From assembly GCF_025399895.1 (NCBI RefSeq), contig NZ_JAODUA010000027.1:1-64000 (forward strand): a stretch of 64,000 nt of DNA, given 5' to 3'. This stretch comes from Streptomyces sp. ASQP_92. Its GTDB lineage: Bacteria > Actinomycetota > Actinomycetes > Streptomycetales > Streptomycetaceae. Below the pieces are notes generated by a model. That model saw only the letters and a program-made list of their open reading frames with translations, made no database searches and had not been told where the DNA came from. Positions within the stretch are counted from its first letter, which is position 1, and each line of letters begins with the position of its first letter. This document shows, in pieces, positions 28,701 through 35,924 of the stretch. Made by a program: the position numbers and the translations under genes.

Positions 28701-29851
28701 GCTTCACGGCCACCGGACTCGTCGCGGTCGCGCTGCCGGAGCTCACCATCCCCGGCTCGGACGACGGCCCCTGGGCCGCCACCCCGGCCATCGCGCTCGC
28801 CCGCGCCATCGACTCCGGTCTGTCGGCCACCGACGACACGGATGCCGCCTGGGAACGCGTCCAGCGACGGCTCGGCGAGGAACTCAAGACCCTGCAGGAC
28901 ACCCTGTCCCGGCACGGGCACAGCGCATCCGCCCGCATGGTCGAGGACGGCATGGTCGTCGACATCGTCTACCAGGGCCGCGAGCGGGCCGTACCCGAAC
29001 TCGCCGACGCGCTCGCCACGGAGGTCGGCGAGCTCACCCGCATCCTGTCCGCGCACGAACGCGAGATCCTCGAAACCCACCTGATCACCGAGGTCGCCGG
29101 AACCCTCCAGGAACTCATCGGCACCGCTGAACGGCAGGTGCGGGACATGAACACCGAACTGGAGGAGCGCCCCACCTCCACCGGCATGAAGCTCCGCCTG
29201 GTGTGGCGGGCCTCACGCAAGGCCCCGCCCGGACTCGCCCAGGCCCGTGACCGGCTGCGCCAGTCCGCCGACGCCTGGACGGCCGAGGACCGCACGGCGG
29301 TCGGCGAGTTCCTCCAGGCCCAGATCGCCCGCCAGCAGTCCGACGACGGCTCGGGCAGCTGGCTCGAACACCTCACCGCGGCGCTCGACTACCGCTCCTG
29401 GCACGAGTTCGGTGTCGAACGCCACCAGCACGGACGGTGGGTCCCGGCCACCGGCCCCGCCTCCGGCGGCGAACGCGTCCTCGCCGTCTCCGTACCGCTG
29501 TTCGCCGCCGCCTCCTCGCACTACGCGAGCGCGGGCAGCCCGTACGCGCCCCGCCTGGTCACCCTCGACGAGGCGTTCGCCGGCGTGGACGACGACTCCC
29601 GCGCCAAATGCCTCGGCCTGCTGAGCGCCTTCGACCTCGACGTGGTGATGACCAGCGAACGGGAGTGGGCCTGCTACCCGCAGGTGCCCGGCATCGCCAT
29701 CGCCCAGTTGTCCCGGATCGACGAGGTGGCGGCGGTCCTCGTCACCCGCTGGGAGTGGGACGGTACGCGACGGCAGCGCCGCGAGGACCCCGTACGGGAC
29801 GTGCCCCAGGACATGCCCGGCGTAAAGGAGCCCGAGCCGCAGTGGAACTGA
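25736..29851 (+). CDS. jetC: Wadjet/Ept-type SMC-like ATPase JetC (TIGR02680)
   Basis: This 1371-residue SMC/Rad50-like motor is the ATPase of the plasmid-restriction complex. Walker A is GNNGTGKS at residues 41-48. Long Ala/Glu/Arg-rich coiled-coil stretches fill most of the protein from about residue 280. A hinge-like globular region lies at about 590-740 (GAPLWRLVDFRDGLPEPERA, SGLLDAWVLPDGSALAVDGH). Near the C-terminus are the ABC signature (GPASGGERVLAVSVPLF) and Walker B (RLVTLDEAFAGVDDDSRAKC), completing the ATPase head. The start is a GTG overlapping the jetB stop. Length and architecture match complete family members, with no sign of decay. Confidence 0.92.
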   Translation: MTRLPTPRRSRWQPLRVGLVDLFHYDVEEFHFRDGRLLLRGNNGTGKSKVLALTLPFLLDGDLSPRRVEPDGDPGKRMEWNLLLGGEHPHSERLGYTWVEFGRLDDTTGEQHFLTLLCGLKAVSGRGIARHWYAVTRQRVDHGSIERTEETFRLLDATGTALSRDRLAEAVAGHGMVYDQAKTYRRAVDEALFGLGEQRYAALVDLLIQLRQPQLSKRPNEAALSRALTEALPPMDQAVIADVAEAFRSLDEEKDELAAASAAERAASAFLEHYRRYARIASRRRARLPRAEHSRYERVQRDLVEAQERRTRAEEERAAADEEIGSLAETGERLRAQETALREAPEMRDARELEHAAQAVTRTAQAADRAQGDREQADALHTKALRRLGAAENRLRATRLRAEETFVHAREQAAAARVVLPGDDRLPEPELRRVVEDAATRAQRALVHVEGLLEASERATDAHRRASGRLDEAQTDLALAAETHGEAEESAARAGRTLLDAVRERARAWKELAYSDETGLLDELQEWTRHLDGPYPARVHAARAHTARSADLADQAAEAARRTSDLAARTDEVRRELAALEAGGGREPQPPATRTPGLRQQMPGAPLWRLVDFRDGLPEPERAGLEAALEASGLLDAWVLPDGSALAVDGHDVLLSPSNGPVSGPSLADVLCPAVDHSGGQAAALDDSTVTRLLAAVGLDGGGVAGTWVAPDGRFRVGALTGTWAKPAATYIGEGAREAARRARAAVLGVELASLREELDTLAARSEMIAARRRTLDAELADVPDESSLTRAHALVSAAAETVRKARTRYEERAGEVIEAGGRAERAAAELAEVAADLGLPADRAGLTAVRHALGSLAATLAALWPALRERGEAARQADDERAEAAEAEQRFIDLAERAEDAAREAAAADERHRTLRSTVGAAVAELERRLAETTEAQRTCQTDQKNARRRHTEADREVGRAEGRIEQLDKDLAEAVDARAEAIAALQRFTATGLVAVALPELTIPGSDDGPWAATPAIALARAIDSGLSATDDTDAAWERVQRRLGEELKTLQDTLSRHGHSASARMVEDGMVVDIVYQGRERAVPELADALATEVGELTRILSAHEREILETHLITEVAGTLQELIGTAERQVRDMNTELEERPTSTGMKLRLVWRASRKAPPGLAQARDRLRQSADAWTAEDRTAVGEFLQAQIARQQSDDGSGSWLEHLTAALDYRSWHEFGVERHQHGRWVPATGPASGGERVLAVSVPLFAAASSHYASAGSPYAPRLVTLDEAFAGVDDDSRAKCLGLLSAFDLDVVMTSEREWACYPQVPGIAIAQLSRIDEVAAVLVTRWEWDGTRRQRREDPVRDVPQDMPGVKEPEPQWN

Positions 29852-31101
29852 CGCACGGGGCTGAGCCCGAGAACGGAGCGATCGACGGCCCGCGTCTTGC
29901 CCGGCTGCTCGGCACACCGGACCTCGCCTGGCTCGTCGAACGAGCGCGCCGACGTCTGGTGAACGGGCAGCCGCTGACCGGATCCGTGTCTCTGGGCGAT
30001 CCCACTCCGGCCCAGCGGGCGGCGGCCGAACGGCTTCTCGCCCGAGCCCCCGGTGGCGGCAGGTCTCTGACCGTACGGCTGGATGCGGTCGACGCCGTAC
30101 TGCGCCGCTCGGGCGTCAGCCCTGACGGCCTCGCCGTCGCCGTCGAAGCGCTCACCGGCCCCGTCACGCCGCTTGCCCAGGCCCGACACGAGGAGGAAGC
30201 GGCATGGGAGCGGGCGCACGCCCCGCTCGACGAGCTCACCGCGTCGGTCCCTCGGCTGGCGGGCTGGGCCGCCCGGGTACGGGCCGACGGCCTCGCGCGA
30301 CGGCTCGGCCGTGCCCCCGACAGCACGCGCACCCTGCTCGCCGGGGCGTGCGCCGCTCTGCGGGTACTACCCGCCGATCCGGCCGTCTCGCTGTCCGCCT
30401 TCGCCGCCCAGGTCCTCGGCTCGGCGCACGCCCTTGACGACGGGACACCGCTGGCCACGCTCACCCTGTCCGGGGCCCGAGCGCTGACCGGTTTCCCCGA
30501 CGGTCAGGGCGCCGAATGGCGACGTGAGGCGTGGGCCTCGGCGGGACTGCTCCGCGACGAGCTGTCCTCGACCGTCCTGACTTTGAACCTGCGTGGCACC
30601 CCGGCCCTGGACCGGATGGCCGAAGAGGGCGAACCGTTCGCCCTCACCCTGCGTCAGCTCACCCGCCGGCCACCGAACATCGCCCCGCCGGCGGTGTGGA
30701 TCTGCGAGAACCCGACCGTCCTCGCGGCGGCGGCCGACACCCTCGGCCCCGCGTGCCCACCCCTGGTCTGTCTCCAGGGGCAGCCCTCCGCCGCTGCCCT
30801 CACCCTGCTCCGAGGGCTGCACGAACACGGAGCGACCCTGCGCTACCACGGTGACTTCGATTGGGGCGGGCTCCGGATCGCCGGCGTCCTTCACCGCCGC
30901 GTCCCCTGGCGGCCCTGGCGCTACACGGTTGCGGACTACCGCGCCGCCGTGTCCCGCAACGCCTCACCCCTGCCGTCACCGCTCGTCGGCACCCCGACCG
31001 AGACCCCCTGGGAACCCGCGCTCGCGGCTGCCGTCGCGGAACTCGGCGTACGCGTCGAGGAGGAGAGGGAGCTGGACCTCTTGCTGTCCGACCTCAGCTG
31101 A
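29842..31101 (+). CDS. jetD: Wadjet/Ept-type nuclease subunit JetD (DUF2399, TIGR02679)
   Basis: This 419-residue protein starts at GTG 29842, overlapping the jetC stop, with AAAGGAG about 11 bases upstream. The N-terminal half is helical (LARLLGTPDLAWLVERARRR). The C-terminal DUF2399 domain is a Toprim-like nuclease fold: WICENPTVLAAA supplies the conserved Glu, PLVCLQGQPSAAALTLLRGL follows, and YHGDFDWGGLRIAG supplies the DxD acidic pair. This is the predicted DNA-cleaving subunit. The acidic residues are intact, so the whole four-gene system looks functional. Confidence 0.9.
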   Translation: MELTHGAEPENGAIDGPRLARLLGTPDLAWLVERARRRLVNGQPLTGSVSLGDPTPAQRAAAERLLARAPGGGRSLTVRLDAVDAVLRRSGVSPDGLAVAVEALTGPVTPLAQARHEEEAAWERAHAPLDELTASVPRLAGWAARVRADGLARRLGRAPDSTRTLLAGACAALRVLPADPAVSLSAFAAQVLGSAHALDDGTPLATLTLSGARALTGFPDGQGAEWRREAWASAGLLRDELSSTVLTLNLRGTPALDRMAEEGEPFALTLRQLTRRPPNIAPPAVWICENPTVLAAAADTLGPACPPLVCLQGQPSAAALTLLRGLHEHGATLRYHGDFDWGGLRIAGVLHRRVPWRPWRYTVADYRAAVSRNASPLPSPLVGTPTETPWEPALAAAVAELGVRVEEERELDLLLSDLS

Positions 31102-31915
31102 GATCGCCGGCGCCTGAAGCCCACCAGGGGTGCGGGCGGGTGCCGCTGGTCCCGCTCTCGCCCATGCTCTGCTCGGTGAGATCAGCGGATACGCCGTAGT
31201 GCGGCCCAGCTTCCCCAACCCGCGGGGGCCTCGACCGAGGTCCACTGACCGGGGAGGGTGGCGGCGACCTCTTCGGCCGGCAGGTGCCGAGTTGGTTGAT
31301 CCACAGCAGTACGCCGTCCGCCGCTAGGACGCGGGCGATCTCGTCGGGGAACAGGAGCATGTCGACGGCGGCAATGACGGCCGCCGAGGCGTTGGCGGCG
31401 GGCAGGGCGCCGGCGTCGGCGCGGACGCGGGCCGGTGATCGTCCGGCGGCTTGGCGGAGCATCTGTTCCGACAGGTCGATGCTGATCACGGTGGGGAGTG
31501 CGGCGGCGAGGACGGGGGTGAACAGGCCGGTGCCGGAGCCGAGTTCCAGGCAGGGGCCGTCCGGCATGGGGCCGCCTCGGGTCAGGGCGTCGCGCAGCGG
31601 GTCGTCGCGGCCGGTGGCCTGGTCGGTGTCCCAGGAGGCGGCGAGTTGGTCGAACAGGTCGGAGAGGAAGCGGGCTGCCTCGGGTGTCCAGGGGCGCCGG
31701 CCTGCGGCCAGATCGCGGGCAAAGGCCTGGAAGAGGCCCGCTGATTCGTTGGGCGGGAGGGGCTTGCCGTCCGGACTGGGCAGTGTGCGAGGCAACAACG
31801 TGGCGTTCACGTCTGCCAGTTGAGCATGGGTGGAGGGCGGGATGGATCGGCCCGGGGGTGGAGCGCGATGTGCACCCCCGGGTGGAGAACCCCCGGGGTC
31901 AGTGGTTTCCCTCAT
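31094..31915 (-). CDS. SAM-dependent methyltransferase with C-terminal frameshift
   Basis: This is a class I methyltransferase. The SAM-binding motif is CLELGSGTGLFTPVLAAALP, followed by VISIDLSEQMLRQA, VRADAGALPAA and MLLFPDEIARVLAADGVLLW. After WINQLGT the annotated frame turns into Pro/Ser/Arg-rich sequence, while the neighbouring frame continues sensibly as LPAEEVAATLPGQWTSVEAP and AGWGSWAALRRIR, with a stop at 31182-31184. A small deletion near 31290 therefore shifted the frame and made the ORF overlap the 3' end of jetD. GTG near 31812 (NATLLPRTLPSPDGK) is a likelier start than 31915. The acceptor is unknown. Confidence 0.7.
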   Translation of the reverse strand: MRETTDPGGSPPGGAHRAPPPGRSIPPSTHAQLADVNATLLPRTLPSPDGKPLPPNESAGLFQAFARDLAAGRRPWTPEAARFLSDLFDQLAASWDTDQATGRDDPLRDALTRGGPMPDGPCLELGSGTGLFTPVLAAALPTVISIDLSEQMLRQAAGRSPARVRADAGALPAANASAAVIAAVDMLLFPDEIARVLAADGVLLWINQLGTCRPKRSPPPSPVSGPRSRPPRVGEAGPHYGVSADLTEQSMGESGTSGTRPHPWWASGAGDLS

Positions 31916-31956
31916 GTGGCCGGGGGCTCATGTCGCCAGGGCTGCGCTGTGAAGGG

Positions 31957-32265
31957 TCATGCATGTGTCCGTGTCCGACCTGGGCCGTCCGGGCCGTGGC
32001 CGTGGTGGTCGTGGCTGTTGCCGGGCGCCCCGCCCATCATCTTCAGCATGTCCGTCCCACCGGTCCGGAAGAAGCGCACGACCAGTGCGAGCGCCAGCAT
32101 CAGGAAGGCGATGTTGAGCCAAGTCGTGTAGTTCCAGGAGATGCCCTCCATAGGGATCTTCGCGCCGGCCTGGTCGGGGATCAGGCCGAGTCCTCCGAAG
32201 GCGAACTCCACGATGTATCCGGCAAGGTCCATGGCCAGGTAGAAGGTGCCGAGGAGGAACAGCAT
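31957..32265 (-). pseudogene. C-terminal fragment of a permease-like membrane protein
   Basis: The frame reads TMLFLLGTFYLAMDLAGYIV, IPMEGISWNYTTWLNIAFLM, LALALVVRFFRTGGTDMLKM and then a His-rich tail. It has two to three transmembrane helices and ends like the UPF0718/ArsP-type permeases (an RFFRTGG-like motif followed by a short tail), an assignment from memory. The frame continues upstream only briefly before losing membrane-protein character, so the N-terminal helices are missing. It could alternatively be a small intact membrane protein starting at ATG 32265. Confidence 0.45.
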
Positions 32266-32398
32266 CGTCTTCGCGCCGGCCGAGCCCGGCGGAGGATTCG
32301 AAACCCAGGATCAGGGCCACCCGTTGATCCCGGCGGCTGCCAGGACTGTGAACCCTCGCCGGTCCGCGCGGGCCTTGTCGGCGCGGGGGTTTTGTCCG

Positions 32399-32770
32399 TC
32401 AGATCCACTCGTCCTGAGCGGTCAACTCGCTTGATACAGCACCGGTGTTGACCACCCCGGCCGCATCCATGATCAAGACCTCACACTCCTCCGGCGCTAC
32501 CGGGCGGTGCTGTACGCCCCGTGGCACGACGAACATGTCTCCGGCGGCCAGCGTGACGCTCTCCCGGTCACGCAGATCGATGGTCAGCTCCCCCTTGACC
32601 ACGATGAACAGCTCGTCGCCCTCGGGGTGATCGTGCCAGACGAATTCTCCCTTGACCTTCACCGCCTTCATCTCGTAGCCATTGGCCTCGAGAATCGTCT
32701 TCGGCGACCAGTACTCGGTGACTTTGGAGAGTTTCTCGGTGACGTTCACGGGCATGTCGGGTCTGGCCAT
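32399..32770 (-). CDS. cupin-domain protein
   Basis: This 123-residue cupin starts at ATG 32770 behind a strong AGGAGG. Motif 1 is GEFVWHDHPEGDELFIVVKG (two His and a Glu as metal ligands). Motif 2 is AAGDMFVVPRGVQHRPVAPE. The N-terminus VTEKLSKVTEYWSPKTI is typical of small stand-alone cupins annotated as mannose-6-phosphate isomerase-like proteins. The substrate is unknown. It lies between the methyltransferase/permease debris and the amino-acid cluster and is probably not part of either. Confidence 0.85.
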   Translation of the reverse strand: MARPDMPVNVTEKLSKVTEYWSPKTILEANGYEMKAVKVKGEFVWHDHPEGDELFIVVKGELTIDLRDRESVTLAAGDMFVVPRGVQHRPVAPEECEVLIMDAAGVVNTGAVSSELTAQDEWI

Positions 32771-33198
32771 TGTTCCTCCTGATATCCGCGCGTCACGGCC
32801 CCCTGCCGTGCCGCAACCCCGCGGTCGGTGGCGTTGGAGAATGCGCGATCCGACGGGAGCGGGAGCGGAATCGGGGCCGCTCAAACCGTCACAGCATCAA
32901 AGGCCCCTCACGTCCTGTCAAGTCCCGTCCACGCGCGGGGATTTGCTGCCCACGCGCCCCGGACGTGCGACGGGAGCGGCCGCCCCGCCCCGTGATCCCG
33001 GGCGAGGACATGACGAGGATCCGGCGAGGACCACACCGCTGACGATGATTCCGGAAGGCGCCACCGGCCCGTCGAGTGGTTTCAGGGTGACAGTGAAAGT
33101 GACAGTCGACTCACGGGCGGCCCGCGCCTTTCGACCGTACGCAGGCTTCGGCAGCTACGGACCGATTCGATATTGCAGCGAAAGGACGTGACCTCACG
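32771..33198. other. intergenic region upstream of the halogenase-like gene
   Basis: No gene is seen. The 3' end carries the ribosome site GAAAGGA for the gene at 33199. At 33087-33093 and 33099-33105 GTGACAG occurs twice, 12 bases apart; this may be chance or part of a control site. The promoter of the plus-strand arm of the amino-acid cluster must lie here, but the three-heptad operator found elsewhere in the cluster is not present. Confidence 0.4.
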
Positions 33199-34173
33199 AT
33201 GACCGAAACCCATATCGGTCCCAGCGGGTCCGACATCGCGATCGCCGACAACGCGATCGTGCCCGAGGACATCAAGGGTGAAATCGATCAGTTCATGCAG
33301 GACGGTTTCATCGGCCCCATCAAGCTCTACGAGCCCGACGAGGCGGCCGAGATCCTGCGCGAGGTCCGCGTCAAGAATCAGGACACCACGCACTCGGTGT
33401 TCCACAACAGCATGAACTACGACCGGCACCTCGATATCCCTGAGCTGTCACGCCATGTCACCCACCCCACGATCCTCAAGTACCTGAACGCCATCCTCGG
33501 CCCGGACGTGCTGTCGTGGCGTACGGAGTTCTTCGCCAAGTTCCCGGGTTCCCGCGGCACCGAGTGGCACCAGGTCCGTGACTACAGCTACGCCACCGGC
33601 AAGCCCCAGTTGCTGCCGACGAAGTCGGACTGGAACGCCTACATCGACATCACGGTGTGGACGACGTTCACCCCGGCGACGAAGAAGACGGGCTGCATGC
33701 GCTTCGTCCGTGGTTCGCACCGCGACCGCATCTTCGACGAGAGCAAGTCGCCCGCCCGTGGCCGCGAGAGCCGTTACGAGAACGACCACGAGACGACGTT
33801 CACGAAGGACACCGGGTTCTACGGGTACGACTTCTCCGACTTCGCCGTGGACCCGAACTGGGAGCCGCGTCCGGAGGACGTGGTGGACGTCGAGATGCAG
33901 CCCGGCGAAGCGCTCATCTTCACGGCCTCCTGCGTCCACGGCGCACTGCCCAACATCACCGAGCGTGACACCCGGTTCGCCATCACCTCGCGCTACGTGC
34001 CGACGCACGTCCGGGTCTACCCGGACCAGGACGCGTACACCGCGCACGGGCAGGACTTCGACCTGAAGGACTACGGCACCGTCGTGGTCTCGGGCCGGGA
34101 CACCTTCGGGCACAACCGGATCCGTACCACCAACGCTCACGGCGAGCCCTTCGCCGTCAAGAACACCCACTGA
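33199..34173 (+). CDS. SyrB2-like non-heme iron/2-oxoglutarate enzyme with HxV in place of HxD/HxA
   Basis: This 324-residue PhyH-family enzyme resembles the carrier-protein-dependent aliphatic halogenases SyrB2 and CytC3 along its length: FFAKFPGSRGTEWHQ, ASGKP-like ATGKPQLL, ITVWTTFTPATKKTGCMRFV, GFYGYDF, SRYVPTHVRVYPD. The first iron ligand is His124 (EWHQVRDY) and the second His247 (SCVHGAL). Arg259 or Arg265 is placed to bind 2-oxoglutarate. The third ligand position, which is Asp/Glu in hydroxylases and Ala or Gly in halogenases, is Val126. That lack of a carboxylate favours halogenation over hydroxylation, but Val is unusual and might crowd the chloride site. The expected substrate is an aminoacyl group on the carrier protein encoded next door. 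Confidence 0.85.
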   Translation: MTETHIGPSGSDIAIADNAIVPEDIKGEIDQFMQDGFIGPIKLYEPDEAAEILREVRVKNQDTTHSVFHNSMNYDRHLDIPELSRHVTHPTILKYLNAILGPDVLSWRTEFFAKFPGSRGTEWHQVRDYSYATGKPQLLPTKSDWNAYIDITVWTTFTPATKKTGCMRFVRGSHRDRIFDESKSPARGRESRYENDHETTFTKDTGFYGYDFSDFAVDPNWEPRPEDVVDVEMQPGEALIFTASCVHGALPNITERDTRFAITSRYVPTHVRVYPDQDAYTAHGQDFDLKDYGTVVVSGRDTFGHNRIRTTNAHGEPFAVKNTH

Positions 34174-34229
34174 CTCACTTCGTCCATGAACCGGGATTCC
34201 GGACGACGAAGGGCAGAGAGGACGCAAGC

Positions 34230-34457
34230 GTGATCCAGCAGAAGATCAACCAGATCTGGGGACGGGCCCTCAAGCTCGAAGACATCTCCGACGACGACGA
34301 TTTCTTCGCCCTCGGCGGCCACTCGCTGATCATGGCGACGGTGCAGACGGCGATCCACGACGAGATCGGGATCGAGATCCCGATGGACGAGCTGTTCCGG
34401 CACCCCACGGTGCGCAGCATCTCCGCCTACGCCGAGTCGCGCCTCGCGGTGTCCTGA
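34230..34457 (+). CDS. free-standing peptidyl/acyl carrier protein
   Basis: This 75-residue carrier protein from GTG 34230 has the phosphopantetheine-attachment motif DDDFFALGGHSLIMATV with Ser32. It is predicted to carry the amino acid loaded by the adenylation enzyme at 40932-42521 while the SyrB2-like enzyme acts on it. The gene follows the iron enzyme by 56 bases. LGGHS is the NRPS-type (PCP) form rather than the fatty-acid ACP form. A stable hairpin follows the gene (34529-34557). Confidence 0.9.
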   Translation: MIQQKINQIWGRALKLEDISDDDDFFALGGHSLIMATVQTAIHDEIGIEIPMDELFRHPTVRSISAYAESRLAVS

Positions 34458-34528
34458 TCCCGCGTGGTTCGCTCCCGTCCGCCGGATGACGGCACGGGCG
34501 GCGAGCCGCGCCTCGCGCCACCGCGTCC

Positions 34529-34557
34529 GGGGGCACCGGGCACACCCCGGTGCCCCC
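34529..34557 (+). terminator. intrinsic hairpin after the carrier-protein gene
   Basis: A perfect 12-bp stem (GGGGGCACCGGG at 34529-34540, complement at 34546-34557) closes a 5-base loop. There is no U-tract, as is usual in streptomycetes. It may end or attenuate the iron enzyme-carrier transcript before the aminotransferase gene. Confidence 0.5.
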
Positions 34558-34658
34558 GCCGCTGAGCTGTCGCGGCAGGCTCCGGCAACCGCCGCGCGTC
34601 CGCCGCACGACCGACAACCATGGGACGACGACGCGTCCTCGCTACGGAAGGAACTCCG

Positions 34659-35924
34659 GTGCGACTCTCCTCCAGGGGCACGAAGATGAGTGCCCTGTCG
34701 GGAATCCGCAGCATCATGGAGGACATCGCGCTGGCCGCGACCGACACCTCGGGCGACACATGGCTCAACCTGAGTCCGGGAAATCCTGCCGCCATCCCTC
34801 AGGTCACCGACACCTGGCGCCGGCTGCACGATGAAGCCGTGGCGAGCGGCTTCGCCGAGTTCAGCGGCCGCTACGGACCCTCGCGCGGCTCCGACGTACT
34901 GGTCGAGGCGATCGTGCGGTACTTCAACGCCCGTTACGGCTGGGGGATCGGACCGCGGAACATCCTGGTCGGCGCGGGCTGCCAGATGCTCGCCTTCATG
35001 GCGACGACCGTCTTCACCGGGCCGTGCGACGACGGGCCGCGCCGGCTGGTGCTGCCGTCCGTCCCCGACTACACCGGCTACCAGGGACTCGGTCTGGACG
35101 CGGGTGGCATCGTCGGAGTCGAGCCCGGTGTGGAGTTCGAGGACGGACGCTACTTCCGGTACAGCTTCGACCTCGAAGCCGTGCGCGCCCAGTCCTCGGT
35201 GGGGATGATGCTGCTGTCGAGTCCGGGCAACCCGACCGGCCGCACCCTCCTGCGGGACGATCTGTCCGGCCTCATGGAGATCGCCGAGGAACGCGAGATC
35301 CCGCTGGTGCTCGACCACGCGTACGGCGATCCGTTCCCCGGCGTCGCGCAGGGTGCGGTGGACCCGCCGCTGCATCCGAACGTCATCAACTGCTTCACCT
35401 TCTCCAAGGCCGGCCTGCCCGGAGAGCGTCTCGGTTTCGCGATCGGGCCACGGGAGGCGATCGACGCGATGCTGTCCTTCACCGCCAACTCCCATCTGCA
35501 CGCACCGCAGTTGATCCAGGCGACGGCGGCGCTCGCCCTGAACGGCGGAGCGATCGACACGCTCACCAACGAGGTGATCCGCCCCTACTACCGCGACAAA
35601 CGCCGTGCGGCCGAGAAGCTGCTGCACGACCTCCTGCCCGACGCCCTCGACTGGCGGCTGCACAGCACGGACGGCGGAATGTTCTGCTGGCTGTGGATCG
35701 ACCACGCCTGGTTCTCCGACCTGGTGCTCTACGAAGCCCTCAAGCGCAAGAAGGTCTTCGTTGTGCCGGGCCGCCACTTCTTCGTCGAGCCGTTCGCCTC
35801 GCCCTTCCTGGCGGAGCACGCGACGCGCTGCGTGAGGCTGAGCCTGAGCCCGGACGAGACGGTCATCGCCGAGGGCATCGCCCGGCTCGCGGAAGCCCTG
35901 GAGGAGATGCGCGGTGCGAAGTGA
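34659..35924 (+). CDS. valine-pyruvate aminotransferase-like (AvtA-type) PLP enzyme
   Basis: This 421-residue fold-type I aminotransferase resembles E. coli AvtA throughout: a SGIRSIMEDI-type N-terminus, LSPGNPAAIPQV, LLSSPGNPTGRTLL, VLDHAYGDPFPGV, the PLP-Lys segment CFTFSKAGLPGERLGF, and PGRHFFVEPF near the end. AvtA interconverts valine, alanine or 2-aminobutyrate with their 2-oxo acids. I choose GTG 34659 because GGAAGGA lies 6 bases upstream and the alignment with AvtA begins there; ATG 34620 is less likely. The gene overlaps the following hydrolase-like gene by 11 bases. It probably supplies or recycles the branched or short-chain amino acid substrate of the cluster. Confidence 0.88.
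   Translation: MRLSSRGTKMSALSGIRSIMEDIALAATDTSGDTWLNLSPGNPAAIPQVTDTWRRLHDEAVASGFAEFSGRYGPSRGSDVLVEAIVRYFNARYGWGIGPRNILVGAGCQMLAFMATTVFTGPCDDGPRRLVLPSVPDYTGYQGLGLDAGGIVGVEPGVEFEDGRYFRYSFDLEAVRAQSSVGMMLLSSPGNPTGRTLLRDDLSGLMEIAEEREIPLVLDHAYGDPFPGVAQGAVDPPLHPNVINCFTFSKAGLPGERLGFAIGPREAIDAMLSFTANSHLHAPQLIQATAALALNGGAIDTLTNEVIRPYYRDKRRAAEKLLHDLLPDALDWRLHSTDGGMFCWLWIDHAWFSDLVLYEALKRKKVFVVPGRHFFVEPFASPFLAEHATRCVRLSLSPDETVIAEGIARLAEALEEMRGAK

Noticed and set aside
33087..33105. Two GTGACAG copies upstream of the SyrB2-like gene as a SARP site
   Set aside because: The spacing is 12 rather than 11 bases, only two units are present, and they differ from the heptads found elsewhere in the cluster.
33199..34173. 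A BesD-type free-amino-acid halogenase pathway (terminal alkyne amino acid)
   Set aside because: The enzyme is of SyrB2/CytC3 character and sits with a carrier and an A domain. The other bes-type genes are absent.
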